From Comamonadaceae bacterium (GTDB lineage: Bacteria > Pseudomonadota > Gammaproteobacteria > Burkholderiales > Burkholderiaceae_C): a stretch of 64,000 nt of DNA. Shown piece by piece: positions 1-8,627 of the stretch; positions within the stretch are counted from its first letter, which is position 1; every line of letters begins with the position of its first letter. The position numbers and the translations under genes were made by a program. The stretch is taken from contig JAIYCB010000011.1 in assembly GCA_027488215.1 (NCBI GenBank), positions 1 to 64,000 on the forward strand, written 5' to 3'. A model generated the notes under the pieces. That model worked only from the letters and a program-made list of their open reading frames with translations. It was not told where the DNA came from and ran no database searches.

Positions 1-97
1 CAATCGCTGGTCAGGAGCTGATGGACGAAAGTCCAATCAGATCAACAGCTTGCCGATGGGAATTGAAGAACTGAAACTTTGAAGAAAGTTTGCTTGG
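1..97. other. Window edge, no feature recognised
   Basis: I see no open reading frame, RNA or repeat in this short stretch, which lies just beyond the 3' end of the minus-strand tRNA gene. It could be the tail of a neighbouring intergenic region. Confidence 0.4.
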
Positions 98-187
98 CGG
101 AAACGGAGGGATTCGAACCCTCGATGAGGCTCTACACCCCATACTCCCTTAGCAGGGGAGCACCTTCGGCCACTCGGTCACGTTTCC
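98..187 (-). tRNA. tRNA-Ser (anticodon GCT)
   Basis: On the minus strand the sequence folds as a 90-nt class II tRNA. The acceptor GGAAACG pairs with CGTTTCC, followed by discriminator G. The anticodon stem CTCCC/GGGAG encloses a loop with anticodon GCT, and there is a long variable arm and a T arm with GGTTCGAATCC. The long variable arm and the anticodon identify a serine tRNA reading AGC/AGU codons. The CCA end is not encoded. It lies just downstream of lysC, on the same strand. Confidence 0.96.
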
Positions 188-205
188 AGTTGGTTAAATT
201 ATAAC

Positions 206-1468
206 TTAGGCTTGGTCCAGGTCGAAGGCTTTGTGCAGAGCACGCACGGCCAATTCCATGTATTTTTCATCGATCACAACCGAGGTCTTGATTTCCGAGG
301 TGGAAATCATCTGGATGTTGATGCCCTCTTCGCTCAAGCTGCGGAACATCTTGCTGGCCACGCCCACATGGCTGCGCATGCCGATGCCGACGATGGACAC
401 TTTGCAGATCTTGGCATCGCCAATGACTTCTGCAGCGCCCAAGGCGGGCAGGACTTTTTCCTTGAGCAGGTCGATGGTCTTGGCGTAGTCGTTGCGGTGG
501 ACTGTGAAGCTGAAGTCGGTTTTCCCGTCTTTGCTCAGGTTCTGGATGATCACGTCCACTTCAATGTTCGCATCGGCCACAGCGCCCAGGATTTGGTAGG
601 CGATACCGGGCTTGTCGGGCACACCCAACACAGAAATTTTGGCTTCGTCGCGGTTGAATGCGATGCCGGAAACAACGGCTTGTTCCATTTGTTCGTCTTC
701 CTCAAAAGTGATCAGGGTGCCCGACTGGGCTTCTTCGTTGATGTCAATGTCCCAGGGCGTGAAGCTCGACAGCACGCGCATGGGCACTTTGTATTTGCCG
801 GCAAATTCAACCGAGCGGATTTGCAAGACCTTGGAGCCCAGCGATGCCATTTCGAGCATTTCTTCAAAGCTCACTGTGTTAAGGCGGCGCGCTTCAGGGA
901 CCACGCGAGGGTCGGTGGTGTAGACGCCGTCCACATCGGTGTAGATCAGGCATTCATCGGCTTTCATTGCGGCGGCTACGGCCACGGCCGAAGTGTCAGA
1001 ACCGCCGCGGCCGAGGGTGGTGATGTTGCCCTCGTTGTCTACGCCCTGAAAGCCCGTGATGATGACCACTTTGCCTGCGGCCAGATCGGCGCGCACACGC
1101 TCGTCGTCAATGGATTCGATGCGTGCCTTGGTGTAAGCATCATTGGTCTTGATGGCCACTTGCCAGCCCGCGTAGCTCACCGAGGGCTGGCCCTCAGATT
1201 GCAGGGCGATGGCCAACAGGGCTGATGAGGCTTGCTCACCAGTCGAGGCCAACATGTCGAGTTCGCGGTTGTAGGCGGCGTCAGGTTTGGCGGGGGCCAG
1301 TTCTTTGGCCAGGCCCAGCAGACGGTTGGTTTCGCCGCTCATGGCGCTGGGGACCACCACAATTTGGTGACCCGCACGCGTCCATTTGGCCACGCGCTTG
1401 GCGACATTGCGGATGCGCTCGGTCGAGCCCATCGAGGTGCCGCCGTATTTGTGAACGATCAAAGCCAT
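206..1468 (-). CDS. lysC: Aspartate kinase
   Basis: Phosphorylates L-aspartate to aspartyl-4-phosphate, the first step towards lysine, threonine, methionine and diaminopimelate. The 420-residue length is normal for the monofunctional LysC class. The N-terminal kinase signature KYGGTS is at residues 7-12 and the GRGGSDTSA substrate/ATP motif is near 153-161. The last roughly 150 residues form two ACT-type regulatory domains, which suggests feedback control by lysine and/or threonine (family knowledge). In related enzymes an internal start yields a separate beta subunit; I cannot tell whether that happens here. The ATG start is in good context and the next gene upstream (tilS) is 185 bp away. 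Confidence 0.97.
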   Translation of the reverse strand: MALIVHKYGGTSMGSTERIRNVAKRVAKWTRAGHQIVVVPSAMSGETNRLLGLAKELAPAKPDAAYNRELDMLASTGEQASSALLAIALQSEGQPSVSYAGWQVAIKTNDAYTKARIESIDDERVRADLAAGKVVIITGFQGVDNEGNITTLGRGGSDTSAVAVAAAMKADECLIYTDVDGVYTTDPRVVPEARRLNTVSFEEMLEMASLGSKVLQIRSVEFAGKYKVPMRVLSSFTPWDIDINEEAQSGTLITFEEDEQMEQAVVSGIAFNRDEAKISVLGVPDKPGIAYQILGAVADANIEVDVIIQNLSKDGKTDFSFTVHRNDYAKTIDLLKEKVLPALGAAEVIGDAKICKVSIVGIGMRSHVGVASKMFRSLSEEGINIQMISTSEIKTSVVIDEKYMELAVRALHKAFDLDQA

Positions 1469-1653
1469 GTGAAGTAATGAATAGAAGAAGAAAGCGGATA
1501 AGAACTGTCAAACCCGCATCACCAACAAATGCCAAGGGTTTGTCCTTAGCAAAGCCTGTCAATTGTACCCATCAGCCTGACACTTTCTTGACCCTGCGTG
1601 CCCCAAAATCGCCTTGATCCAATCGGTTCAATCTGTGGAACTGGATGAAACCC
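1469..1653. other. Intergenic region between tilS and lysC
   Basis: About 185 bp separate the tilS stop from the lysC start, both on the minus strand. It presumably carries the lysC promoter. I do not see a lysine riboswitch or a clear terminator in it. Confidence 0.4.
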
Positions 1654-2622
1654 TCAGGCGGATTGCCAACCCAGGTGTAAGCCTTGGCGCTGCACAAAGC
1701 CCGTGCCCACCTTCAAATGGATTCGATGACCTCGAGTGGTACAAGCGCTCAGTTGGTCCAGCAGCGCGCTCAGTTGCGCCGTGCTGGGCGTTGTGGCGTG
1801 GTGAAGCCGCAACCAATGGCGCAGGACCAGCGACTGACGGGCACGCCCGAGGCCCTGCAAAGCCTCAATGCGAGGCGGCACACCAATGTGTTCCAGGTCT
1901 TGCTGGGCCACCTCGTTCAAGACCTCTTGCGCTTGGGCTGCATGGGCTGCGCTGCGGGCGAAAGTCTCACGGAACGCGGGCAAGGCTTCGGCCAAGGCGG
2001 GCAACACGCGGGCGCGGATGCGGTTGCGGGTGAAGCTTTCGTCGGTGTTGCTGGGGTCTTCGATCCAGCTGTGGCCTTGGCTTTGCAGCCATTCGCGCAG
2101 GGCCTCGCCAGGCACCGACAAAAAAGGCCGATGCCAATTCAAACCCAACCGCTGCCATTGTGCCGGCATGCATGCCAAGCCAGGCAAGCCGGCGCCACGC
2201 GACAAAGCGATCAGCAATGTCTCCACTTGATCGTCGGCATGCTGTGCAAGCGCGATGTCTCTCACCTCTGGCCACTCACCTTTCGCCGCCTCAGCCAGGG
2301 CTGCATAACGGGCTTTGCGGGCAGCGTCTTCAGGGCTTTGACCCGGTGCATGGCCCGCCTGCACACGCCTCACAGCCAAAGGCACATTCAGCTGATGGCA
2401 CAGCGCACGGCAATGTACCTCGAACGCATCGGCCGCCTCTTGCAAGCCGTGGTGGATGTGCACCGCACTCACCTGCCCCGGCCAGCGACGGGCGCAGGCC
2501 AGAAGCAAGGCGGTTGAATCGGCACCTCCACTGAAGGCCACCGCAAAAGGAAGGCCCGGGCTGAAATCAGCCAGGGCCTGTTCAATTGATTGAGCCATGT
2601 GTGAAGCCAAACGGCTCACCAT
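1654..2622 (-). CDS. tilS: tRNA(Ile)-lysidine synthetase
   Basis: Converts the wobble cytidine of tRNA-Ile(CAU) to lysidine using ATP and lysine, which lets it read AUA. The PP-loop ATP motif SGGADST lies at residues 31-37 of the 322-residue frame, followed by the HIHHGLQ segment typical of the family. A C-terminal TilS substrate-binding region follows. The listed start overlaps the end of accA. A second in-frame ATG (plus-strand 2596-2598, protein beginning MAQSIEQ) is the more likely start because PP-loop proteins usually begin about 20 residues before the motif. The tight spacing to accA suggests one transcript. Confidence 0.93.
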   Translation of the reverse strand: MVSRLASHMAQSIEQALADFSPGLPFAVAFSGGADSTALLLACARRWPGQVSAVHIHHGLQEAADAFEVHCRALCHQLNVPLAVRRVQAGHAPGQSPEDAARKARYAALAEAAKGEWPEVRDIALAQHADDQVETLLIALSRGAGLPGLACMPAQWQRLGLNWHRPFLSVPGEALREWLQSQGHSWIEDPSNTDESFTRNRIRARVLPALAEALPAFRETFARSAAHAAQAQEVLNEVAQQDLEHIGVPPRIEALQGLGRARQSLVLRHWLRLHHATTPSTAQLSALLDQLSACTTRGHRIHLKVGTGFVQRQGLHLGWQSA

Positions 2623-2627
2623 CGGTT

Positions 2628-3599
2628 TTACTTGGCTTTAGTGTCGGTGAAGCGGCCATAGCTGTTGAGGCGTTCATAACGACGCTCGAGCAGCTCTTTG
2701 GGCTTGAGGTCGGCCACCTGTCGCCAGGCATCTCCCAAGGCGCGCTTGAGGAAGGACACCATTTGGTCCGTATCGCGGTGAGCGCCGCCCACGGGCTCAT
2801 TGACAATCTTGTCCACCAGGCCTAGGGCCTTCAGACGGTGTGCGGTGATACCCAGTGCATCGGCCGCGAGCTCGGCTTTTTCGCTGGTTTTCCACAAGAT
2901 GGAAGCACATCCTTCGGGGCTGATGACCGAGTACACCGAATACTGCAGCATCAAAACCTGGTCGGCCACCGAAATGGCCAGTGCACCGCCGGAGCCGCCC
3001 TCGCCAATGATGGTGGTGATGATCGGCACCTCGAGCTGGGCCATCTCGAAAATGTTGCGGCCAATGGCTTCGGACTGGCCGCGCTCCTCGGCGTCGATGC
3101 CGGGGTAAGCACCGGGCGTGTCCACAAACGTGAAGACGGGCAGCTTGAATTTTTCGGCCGTTTTCATGAGGCGCAGGGCCTTGCGATAGCCCTCGGGCTT
3201 GCTCATGCCGAAGTTGCGCAGGGTGCGCTCTTTGGTATCGCGCCCTTTTTGCTGGCCAATGACCATGCAGGCCTGTCCATTGAAGCGGGCAAGGCCACCC
3301 ACTATGGACAAATCATCCGCGAAATGGCGGTCACCGTGCATCTCGACAAAGTCGGTGAAGATGCCGTGGATGTAGTCCAGCGAGTAGGGACGCTCGGGGT
3401 GGCGCGAGATTTTGGTGACTTGCCAGGGGCTGAGGTCGCTGTAGATGTCTTTGGTCAGTTGCTGGCTTTTTTTGCTCAGCTGCTCGATTTCGAGGGTGAT
3501 GTCCACCGCCGACTCGGTCTGCACATAGCGCAACTCTTCGATCTTGGCTTCGAGTTCGGCAACGGGTTGCTCAAAATCGAGAAATGTTTTTTTGGCCAA
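2628..3599 (-). CDS. accA: Acetyl-CoA carboxylase carboxyltransferase subunit alpha
   Basis: With AccD it forms the carboxyltransferase that moves the carboxyl group from biotin-BCCP to acetyl-CoA, giving malonyl-CoA for fatty-acid synthesis. The 323-residue length matches the family. The [10 protein letters not shown] motif and the VDTPGAYPG segment of the crotonase-like fold are intact. The start codon is TTG (protein [10 protein letters not shown]), with a clear GAGGAG ribosome-binding site upstream on the minus strand. The unusual start may limit expression. The frame runs almost directly into tilS. Confidence 0.97.
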   Translation of the reverse strand: MAKKTFLDFEQPVAELEAKIEELRYVQTESAVDITLEIEQLSKKSQQLTKDIYSDLSPWQVTKISRHPERPYSLDYIHGIFTDFVEMHGDRHFADDLSIVGGLARFNGQACMVIGQQKGRDTKERTLRNFGMSKPEGYRKALRLMKTAEKFKLPVFTFVDTPGAYPGIDAEERGQSEAIGRNIFEMAQLEVPIITTIIGEGGSGGALAISVADQVLMLQYSVYSVISPEGCASILWKTSEKAELAADALGITAHRLKALGLVDKIVNEPVGGAHRDTDQMVSFLKRALGDAWRQVADLKPKELLERRYERLNSYGRFTDTKAK

Positions 3600-3643
3600 G
3601 TTTGACTCCTCTGTTCATCAGCGGGGGACGAGTTGTCCACCTT

Positions 3644-4291
3644 TCAATACGCGACTGGCACGGGGTCCAGCGAGCGCCAAATATACCAAGTTGCCACGGT
3701 TGAATAAGGGCTCCAGGCTTGAGCGACCTCTCGGGCGTCGCTGCGGCTGACCGGTTCGCCTGAAAAATAATTCCGGCTGATGCCATTGATAAGGCCCACA
3801 TCGTCGAGCGGCAGCACGTTGGGGCGCAACAAGTGAAAGATCAGGAACATCTCGGCTGTCCAGCGGCCAATGCCCCGAATGGCCACCAATTCATCGATGA
3901 TGGCCTCATCGTCCATCTCTTGCCAGGACTGCACGTGAACCGCGCCCGAACTGAAATGCACCGCCAAATCAACCAGGTACTCGACCTTGCGCGCCGACAA
4001 ACCCGCCGCTCGCATGTCGTCGACCTTGAGCTTGAGAACGGCTGCAGGCGTCATGCGCTTGGGCAAGGCCGAGAAACGGTCCCAAACCGATTGCGCGGCC
4101 TTGACCGAAATTTGCTGGCCCACGATGGAACGCGCCAGGGTCACAAACGCATCACCTCGGGTCTCCAGAATGGCGTTACCAAACTGGGGAATCAGTTTTT
4201 TCATGACCCGGTCTTTTTTGGCCAAGTGCGCACAGGCCTCGGCCCAGTATGCGGGCGTGACGGGCGTCACCGAATTCGCTGCTGCGCTCAC
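3644..4291 (-). CDS. DNA-3-methyladenine glycosylase, AlkA/HhH-GPD type
   Basis: Base-excision repair glycosylase that removes alkylated purines. It is 215 residues long with a helix-hairpin-helix segment ([16 protein letters not shown], about residues 134-149). The catalytic aspartate follows in LPLDDVGL (D163 or D164). No iron-sulphur cysteine cluster is visible, which separates it from EndoIII/MutY types. The start is GTG, overlapping the cysS stop as GTGA, so the two genes are translationally coupled. The AlkA-like assignment is by motif and common Comamonadaceae annotation; substrate range is unknown. Confidence 0.9.
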   Translation of the reverse strand: MSAAANSVTPVTPAYWAEACAHLAKKDRVMKKLIPQFGNAILETRGDAFVTLARSIVGQQISVKAAQSVWDRFSALPKRMTPAAVLKLKVDDMRAAGLSARKVEYLVDLAVHFSSGAVHVQSWQEMDDEAIIDELVAIRGIGRWTAEMFLIFHLLRPNVLPLDDVGLINGISRNYFSGEPVSRSDAREVAQAWSPYSTVATWYIWRSLDPVPVAY

Positions 4292-5664
4292 TGAGCTGCC
4301 TCCCAGGTGGTGCCTGTAGCGGAATCCTTGAGCACGATGCCCTGGGCCAACAAATCCTGGCGGATGCGGTCGGCCTCGGCGAAATTTTTGGCCTTTTTGG
4401 CTTCTGCCCTGGCTTGGATCTGGGCCTGAATGGCGGCATCGTCCAGACCTGCACCCGCTTGGAGGTAAACCGTGGGATCGGTCTGCAGAATACCCAGCAA
4501 GCCCCCCAATGCCTTGAGCAATCCCGCACGCTCGCCCGAGCCAGCGCGGTTGACCTCGCTCGCCAACTCAAACAGCACGGCGACTGCTTCGGGCGTGCCA
4601 AAGTCTTCGTCCATGGCCGCCTTGAATCGTGCTGCCATGGGATCAGCCCAGTCGATCTTCACTTCAGAGGGGGTTACGTTTTGCAGTGCTGTGTAAAGGC
4701 GCTTGAGGGCACCTTTGGCATCGTTCAGGTGCACATCGCTGTAATTGAGCGAACTGCGGTAGTGGCTGCGCACAATGAAAAAGCGCACGGTCTCGGCATC
4801 AAACTCTTTGAGCACATCGCGGATGGTGAAGAAGTTGCCCAGACTCTTGGACATCTTCTCGTTGTCCACGTTGATGAAGCCGTTGTGCATCCAAAAACGC
4901 GCCAGAGGCTGCCCGTTGGCGCCTTCGCTTTGGGCGATCTCGTTTTCGTGATGCGGGAACTGCAAATCAGCGCCTCCGCCGTGGATGTCGAAGGTCTGCC
5001 CAAGCAGCTCGCAGGCCATGGCCGAACACTCGATGTGCCAGCCGGGGCGGCCTGTGCCGAAGGGGCTGGCCCATTTGACGTCCTCGGGCTCGCTGGACTT
5101 GGCGCTCTTCCACAGCACAAAGTCCAGCGGGTCGTTCTTGTCGGTCTCCACAGCGACGCGCTCACCGGCATTCAATTCGTCCAGCGACTTGCCCGACAAC
5201 TTGCCGTAACCCTCAAACTTGCGTACCGAGTAGTTCACATCGCCGTTGCCCGCACGGTAGGCCAGGCCTTTCTCCTCCAGCGTGCCGATCATCGAAAGCA
5301 TCTGGGGCACGTAATCGGTGGCGCGGGGCTCATGCTGGGGGCGTTCAATGCCCAGGGCATCTGCATCCTGGTGCAACGCGTCGATCATGCGGTCGGTCAA
5401 ACCACGAATGGTTTCGCCGTTTTCCAGGGCGCGCTTGATGATCTTGTCGTCGATGTCGGTCACGTTGCGCACGTAAGTGACCTTGTAACCACTGGCCTTG
5501 AGCCAACGCTGAACCACGTCGAAAGCGATCATCGAGCGGGCATGCCCCAGATGGCACAGGTCGTAAACCGTCATGCCACACACGTACATGCGCACATGCC
5601 CAGGATCAGCCGGTGAAAAATCGGAAACAGCACGGCTGAGCGTGTTGAAAATGCGCAAACTCAT
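4288..5664 (-). CDS. cysS: Cysteine--tRNA ligase
   Basis: Charges tRNA-Cys with cysteine. The 458 residues include the class I signature CHLGHAR (residues 37-43), the zinc ligand cysteine in YVCGMTVYD (C29), further ligands near CSAMACE and PHHENEIAQ, and the KMSKS loop at 270-274. Length and motif order are normal. It heads a minus-strand pair with the glycosylase, joined by a 4-nt stop/start overlap. The promoter should lie in the region shared with the divergent TPR gene. Confidence 0.98.
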   Translation of the reverse strand: MSLRIFNTLSRAVSDFSPADPGHVRMYVCGMTVYDLCHLGHARSMIAFDVVQRWLKASGYKVTYVRNVTDIDDKIIKRALENGETIRGLTDRMIDALHQDADALGIERPQHEPRATDYVPQMLSMIGTLEEKGLAYRAGNGDVNYSVRKFEGYGKLSGKSLDELNAGERVAVETDKNDPLDFVLWKSAKSSEPEDVKWASPFGTGRPGWHIECSAMACELLGQTFDIHGGGADLQFPHHENEIAQSEGANGQPLARFWMHNGFINVDNEKMSKSLGNFFTIRDVLKEFDAETVRFFIVRSHYRSSLNYSDVHLNDAKGALKRLYTALQNVTPSEVKIDWADPMAARFKAAMDEDFGTPEAVAVLFELASEVNRAGSGERAGLLKALGGLLGILQTDPTVYLQAGAGLDDAAIQAQIQARAEAKKAKNFAEADRIRQDLLAQGIVLKDSATGTTWEAAQ

Positions 5665-5941
5665 GTCAGATCGAAAAAATGGCGGTCAAGAAAGCCGCTT
5701 GGGGCGCTGCGCACCCGTGGCCGTCAGGTCAGACAACGGCGACTCAACGGCTCAAAAAAAACAGAGCACATTGGGGCTGGCGGTGCCTTTCGGCACACAG
5801 AAAACCGATTGGGGCTCCGCTACAATCGTCGCTCAGTATATCCCCGAGCCAAGGCCTCTGGTGCTCTTTTTGAGTTGGCCTGCGCCTTTCCCTGCAGCTC
5901 GGTAGCGTCTTTTTCTCACCCCCCACTTTCTTTGGGTACGC
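5665..5941. other. Divergent intergenic region cysS / TPR gene
   Basis: This 277-bp region must hold promoters for both cysS (minus) and the TPR-cyclophilin-lpxH block (plus). A TACAAT hexamer at 5821-5826 is a plausible -10 for the plus-strand transcript, but I see no convincing -35 at the right distance. No repeat or RNA element is recognised. Confidence 0.35.
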
Positions 5942-6448
5942 ATGCGAACCTGGCTCAGTTGGATGGCTTTTTGCACCCTGTGGACTTGCAGCCTGGGCGT
6001 GCGGGCCGACTTGTATACCGATGTCAACGCCTTGGTACAAAGTGGCCAATGGGCGCAAGCCCAGAAATTGGCTGAAGCGCGGCTGAAAACAGCCCCCACC
6101 GACCCGCAAATGCGCCTGCTTCAAAGCCACATACAGACCGGGTTGGGTCAAACGCAGGCGGCCATGGACACGCTTCGCGGCCTGACCCAGTCATTTCCTG
6201 AATTACCCGAGCCGCACAACAACCTGGCGGCCTTGCTGGTGCGTGAAAATCGACTCGAGGAGGCTCTGGCAGCGTTGCAAGCGGCCATCAGGGCGAGGCC
6301 CGACTATGCGCTGGCCCTTGAAAACCTGGGCGACCTGCACCTGACTCTGGCCGCACAAGCCTACGCGCGGGCGCGACTCGCCACACCCGCTCAAACCCGT
6401 TTGCAAAACAAGCAAGAGGGTGCTGAACGGGTGATGCGCACCCCCTGA
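5942..6448 (+). CDS. Exported tetratricopeptide-repeat protein
   Basis: A 168-residue protein with an N-terminal Sec signal (hydrophobic MAFCTLWTCSLGV, likely cleavage after VRA near residue 22). At least two TPR-like helical pairs follow, with the LPEPHNNLAALLVRENRLEEALAALQ and RPDYALALENLGDLH patterns. TPR proteins act as periplasmic protein-binding scaffolds; the partner is not evident. It is the first gene of a plus-strand series with the two peptidyl-prolyl isomerases and lpxH, suggesting envelope-related work. The Sec signal and TPR calls are from sequence; the role is inference. Confidence 0.85.
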   Translation: MRTWLSWMAFCTLWTCSLGVRADLYTDVNALVQSGQWAQAQKLAEARLKTAPTDPQMRLLQSHIQTGLGQTQAAMDTLRGLTQSFPELPEPHNNLAALLVRENRLEEALAALQAAIRARPDYALALENLGDLHLTLAAQAYARARLATPAQTRLQNKQEGAERVMRTP

Positions 6449-6498
6449 AACAAGCCCCGTCGCCCCCCATCTGATTTTTTAAACAGCCGCCCTCAGAC

Positions 6499-7227
6499 AT
6501 GACACTTTTGAACCCCCATAACCGCCGGATCGCCTTGGCGTTGAGCATGAGCTTGCTGGCGCCTTGGTCCGTGCAAGCGCAAAGCGCCACCACGCCCTCG
6601 GCCTCAAACGCACCTGCAAACACCCATGCCAGCACCCCCAAAGTGCGCATCAGCACCTCCTTGGGCAACATCGAAGCAGAGTTGTACGCCGATAAGGCCC
6701 CCAAAACCGTGGCCAACTTTTTGCAGTATGTGAACGACAAGCACTACGACGGAACCGTGTTTCACCGTGTGATTGCCAGCTTCATGGTGCAAGGCGGCGG
6801 CTATGACGCTCAGTACAGAGAGAAGAAAACACGCGCTCCTGTGCAACACGAAGGTCGCCAGGCCCTGGCCGCAGGCCTGAAAAACACCACCGGTACCTTG
6901 GCCATGGCGCGGACCAACGACCCGCAATCGGCCACCGCACAGTTTTTCATCAACGTGGTGGACAACGCCTTTCTGGACCCCACGCCCATCCCCGATGGCG
7001 ATCCAGTGGCCAAATTTGAATACCAGGGCCGCATCTTTGAAAACGTGGCCCGAGCACAGCTGCTCAATGCGCCGCAGCTGTTTGGTTACACCGTTTTTGG
7101 CAAAGTCACGTCCGGCATGGACGTGGTCCAAAAAATCAGGAACACCCCCACCGGTGCGGGCGGTCCTTTCCCATCGGATGTCCCACGGACACCGGTCATC
7201 ATTCAATCCATCACTTTGTTGAAGTAA
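6499..7227 (+). CDS. Periplasmic peptidyl-prolyl cis-trans isomerase (cyclophilin type)
   Basis: Cyclophilin-family foldase that should assist periplasmic protein folding. The first roughly 28 residues form a Sec signal (hydrophobic [16 protein letters not shown]). The cyclophilin core follows with [14 protein letters not shown], the MART segment and QFFINVVDN. It resembles PpiA in location and domain, with extra loops compared with the cytoplasmic copy next door. Only 4 bp separate its stop from the start of ppiB, so the two paralogues are probably co-transcribed and arose by duplication. Confidence 0.93.
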   Translation: MTLLNPHNRRIALALSMSLLAPWSVQAQSATTPSASNAPANTHASTPKVRISTSLGNIEAELYADKAPKTVANFLQYVNDKHYDGTVFHRVIASFMVQGGGYDAQYREKKTRAPVQHEGRQALAAGLKNTTGTLAMARTNDPQSATAQFFINVVDNAFLDPTPIPDGDPVAKFEYQGRIFENVARAQLLNAPQLFGYTVFGKVTSGMDVVQKIRNTPTGAGGPFPSDVPRTPVIIQSITLLK

Positions 7228-7231
7228 CACC

Positions 7232-7738
7232 ATGAGCAACCCACAAGTCGAATTGCACATCACCGGCTACGGCGTCATCACTCTCGAACTGGATGCCGAA
7301 AAAGCCCCCAAGTCGACCGAAAACTTTCTGGCCTATGTGAACAAGGGTCACTACAACAACACAATTTTTCATCGCGTGATCCCCGGGTTCATGATCCAGG
7401 GCGGTGGCTTTGAGCCAGGCATGAGCCAAAAACCGACGGATGCGGCCATTGAAAACGAAGCCAACAACGGCCTCAAAAACGACAAGTACACCGTGGCCAT
7501 GGCCCGCACCTCCGCACCCCACTCGGCCACAGCCCAGTTCTTCATCAACGTCGCGAAAAACGACTTCCTGAACCACACCGCTCCCTCCATGCAAGGCTGG
7601 GGCTACGCCGTGTTTGGCAAAGTGGTCAAAGGCAGCGAAGTCGTGGACCAGATCGAAGGCGTGAAAACCGGCAACCGCGGCGGGCACGGTGATGTGCCCA
7701 AAGAAGACGTTGTGATCGAGAAAGCCGTCGAACTTTGA
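7232..7738 (+). CDS. ppiB: Cytoplasmic peptidyl-prolyl cis-trans isomerase B
   Basis: Compact 168-residue cyclophilin without a signal peptide. Active-site segments [15 protein letters not shown] and [10 protein letters not shown] are intact, as is the short W-containing loop ([12 protein letters not shown]). It catalyses proline isomerisation in the cytoplasm. It follows the exported paralogue by 4 bp and precedes lpxH by 12 bp, forming an operon-like cluster often seen in Comamonadaceae. Confidence 0.95.
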   Translation: MSNPQVELHITGYGVITLELDAEKAPKSTENFLAYVNKGHYNNTIFHRVIPGFMIQGGGFEPGMSQKPTDAAIENEANNGLKNDKYTVAMARTSAPHSATAQFFINVAKNDFLNHTAPSMQGWGYAVFGKVVKGSEVVDQIEGVKTGNRGGHGDVPKEDVVIEKAVEL

Positions 7739-7750
7739 ACGTACTCCGCC

Positions 7751-8542
7751 ATGTCTGACCTGCGCACCATCCGGCCGAGCATCGGCTTGCTGACCGCGCC
7801 GCCGACATGGCAGATGGTGGATTTGATTTCGGACCTGCACCTGCAGGCTTCTGAGCCAGCCACTTTTGAAGCCTGGCGCAGCTACATGGAGAACACCTCT
7901 GCCCATGCAGTGCTGATTCTGGGTGACCTGTTCGAAGTTTGGGTCGGCGACGATGCTGCAAGCAGGGACCCTTTTTTGCAAAGTTGTGCGCAAGTCTTAC
8001 GCCAGGCCGCACAGCGCTTGCATGTGGCCTTCATGCCCGGAAACCGGGATTTTTTGGTGGGGCCAGCCTTCTTGGCGGATTGCGGCGTGCATGCCTTGAG
8101 CGATCCGAGCTTGCTGCAATGGGGCAAGCAGCGCATTTTGCTCAGCCACGGGGATGCGCTGTGTCTGGATGACCGCGCCTACCAAGCATTTCGGCTCCAG
8201 GTGCGCAGTGCCGACTGGCAAATGGATTTTCTGGCCAAGCCCCTGCACGAACGTCTGAGCTTGGCCCGGGCCATGCGTGCACAAAGTGAATCACAAAAAC
8301 GCAGTGGCGACGTCTATGCCGATGCCGACTCACTCATGGCCTTGAATTGGTTGCAAGTCGCCGGGGCTGATCGATTGGTACATGGTCACACCCACCAACC
8401 CGCCGACCACCCGCTGGGCGCAGGACGCAGGCATGTGCTGAGCGACTGGTCACTTGACCATGCACCACACAAAGCCCAGGTATTCAGGTTGCAGGGCGAT
8501 GGTGCCATCACACGCATCGACACCGCAAAGGCCTCAACCTAA
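7751..8542 (+). CDS. lpxH: UDP-2,3-diacylglucosamine diphosphatase
   Basis: Metallophosphoesterase that cleaves UDP-2,3-diacylglucosamine to lipid X in lipid A synthesis, at the inner face of the cytoplasmic membrane. The binuclear-metal motifs are all visible: DLHL, GDLFEVWVGDD, GNRDF and the C-terminal HGHTHQP. At 263 residues it is slightly longer than E. coli LpxH because of an N-terminal extension before VDLISDLHL, so a later start is possible. It is the last gene of the ppi cluster. Confidence 0.94.
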   Translation: MSDLRTIRPSIGLLTAPPTWQMVDLISDLHLQASEPATFEAWRSYMENTSAHAVLILGDLFEVWVGDDAASRDPFLQSCAQVLRQAAQRLHVAFMPGNRDFLVGPAFLADCGVHALSDPSLLQWGKQRILLSHGDALCLDDRAYQAFRLQVRSADWQMDFLAKPLHERLSLARAMRAQSESQKRSGDVYADADSLMALNWLQVAGADRLVHGHTHQPADHPLGAGRRHVLSDWSLDHAPHKAQVFRLQGDGAITRIDTAKAST

Positions 8543-8627
8543 GACCGACACCCAGGATCCAGTCCCCAACGGAGCAGAAATTCGAATCAAGCTCAGCTTG
8601 TGGGAGTAACCACAAGCAGCGCAAAGT

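Noticed and set aside
212-1225. 337-residue plus-strand ORF opposite lysC
   Set aside because: Antisense shadow with histidine-rich low-complexity composition.
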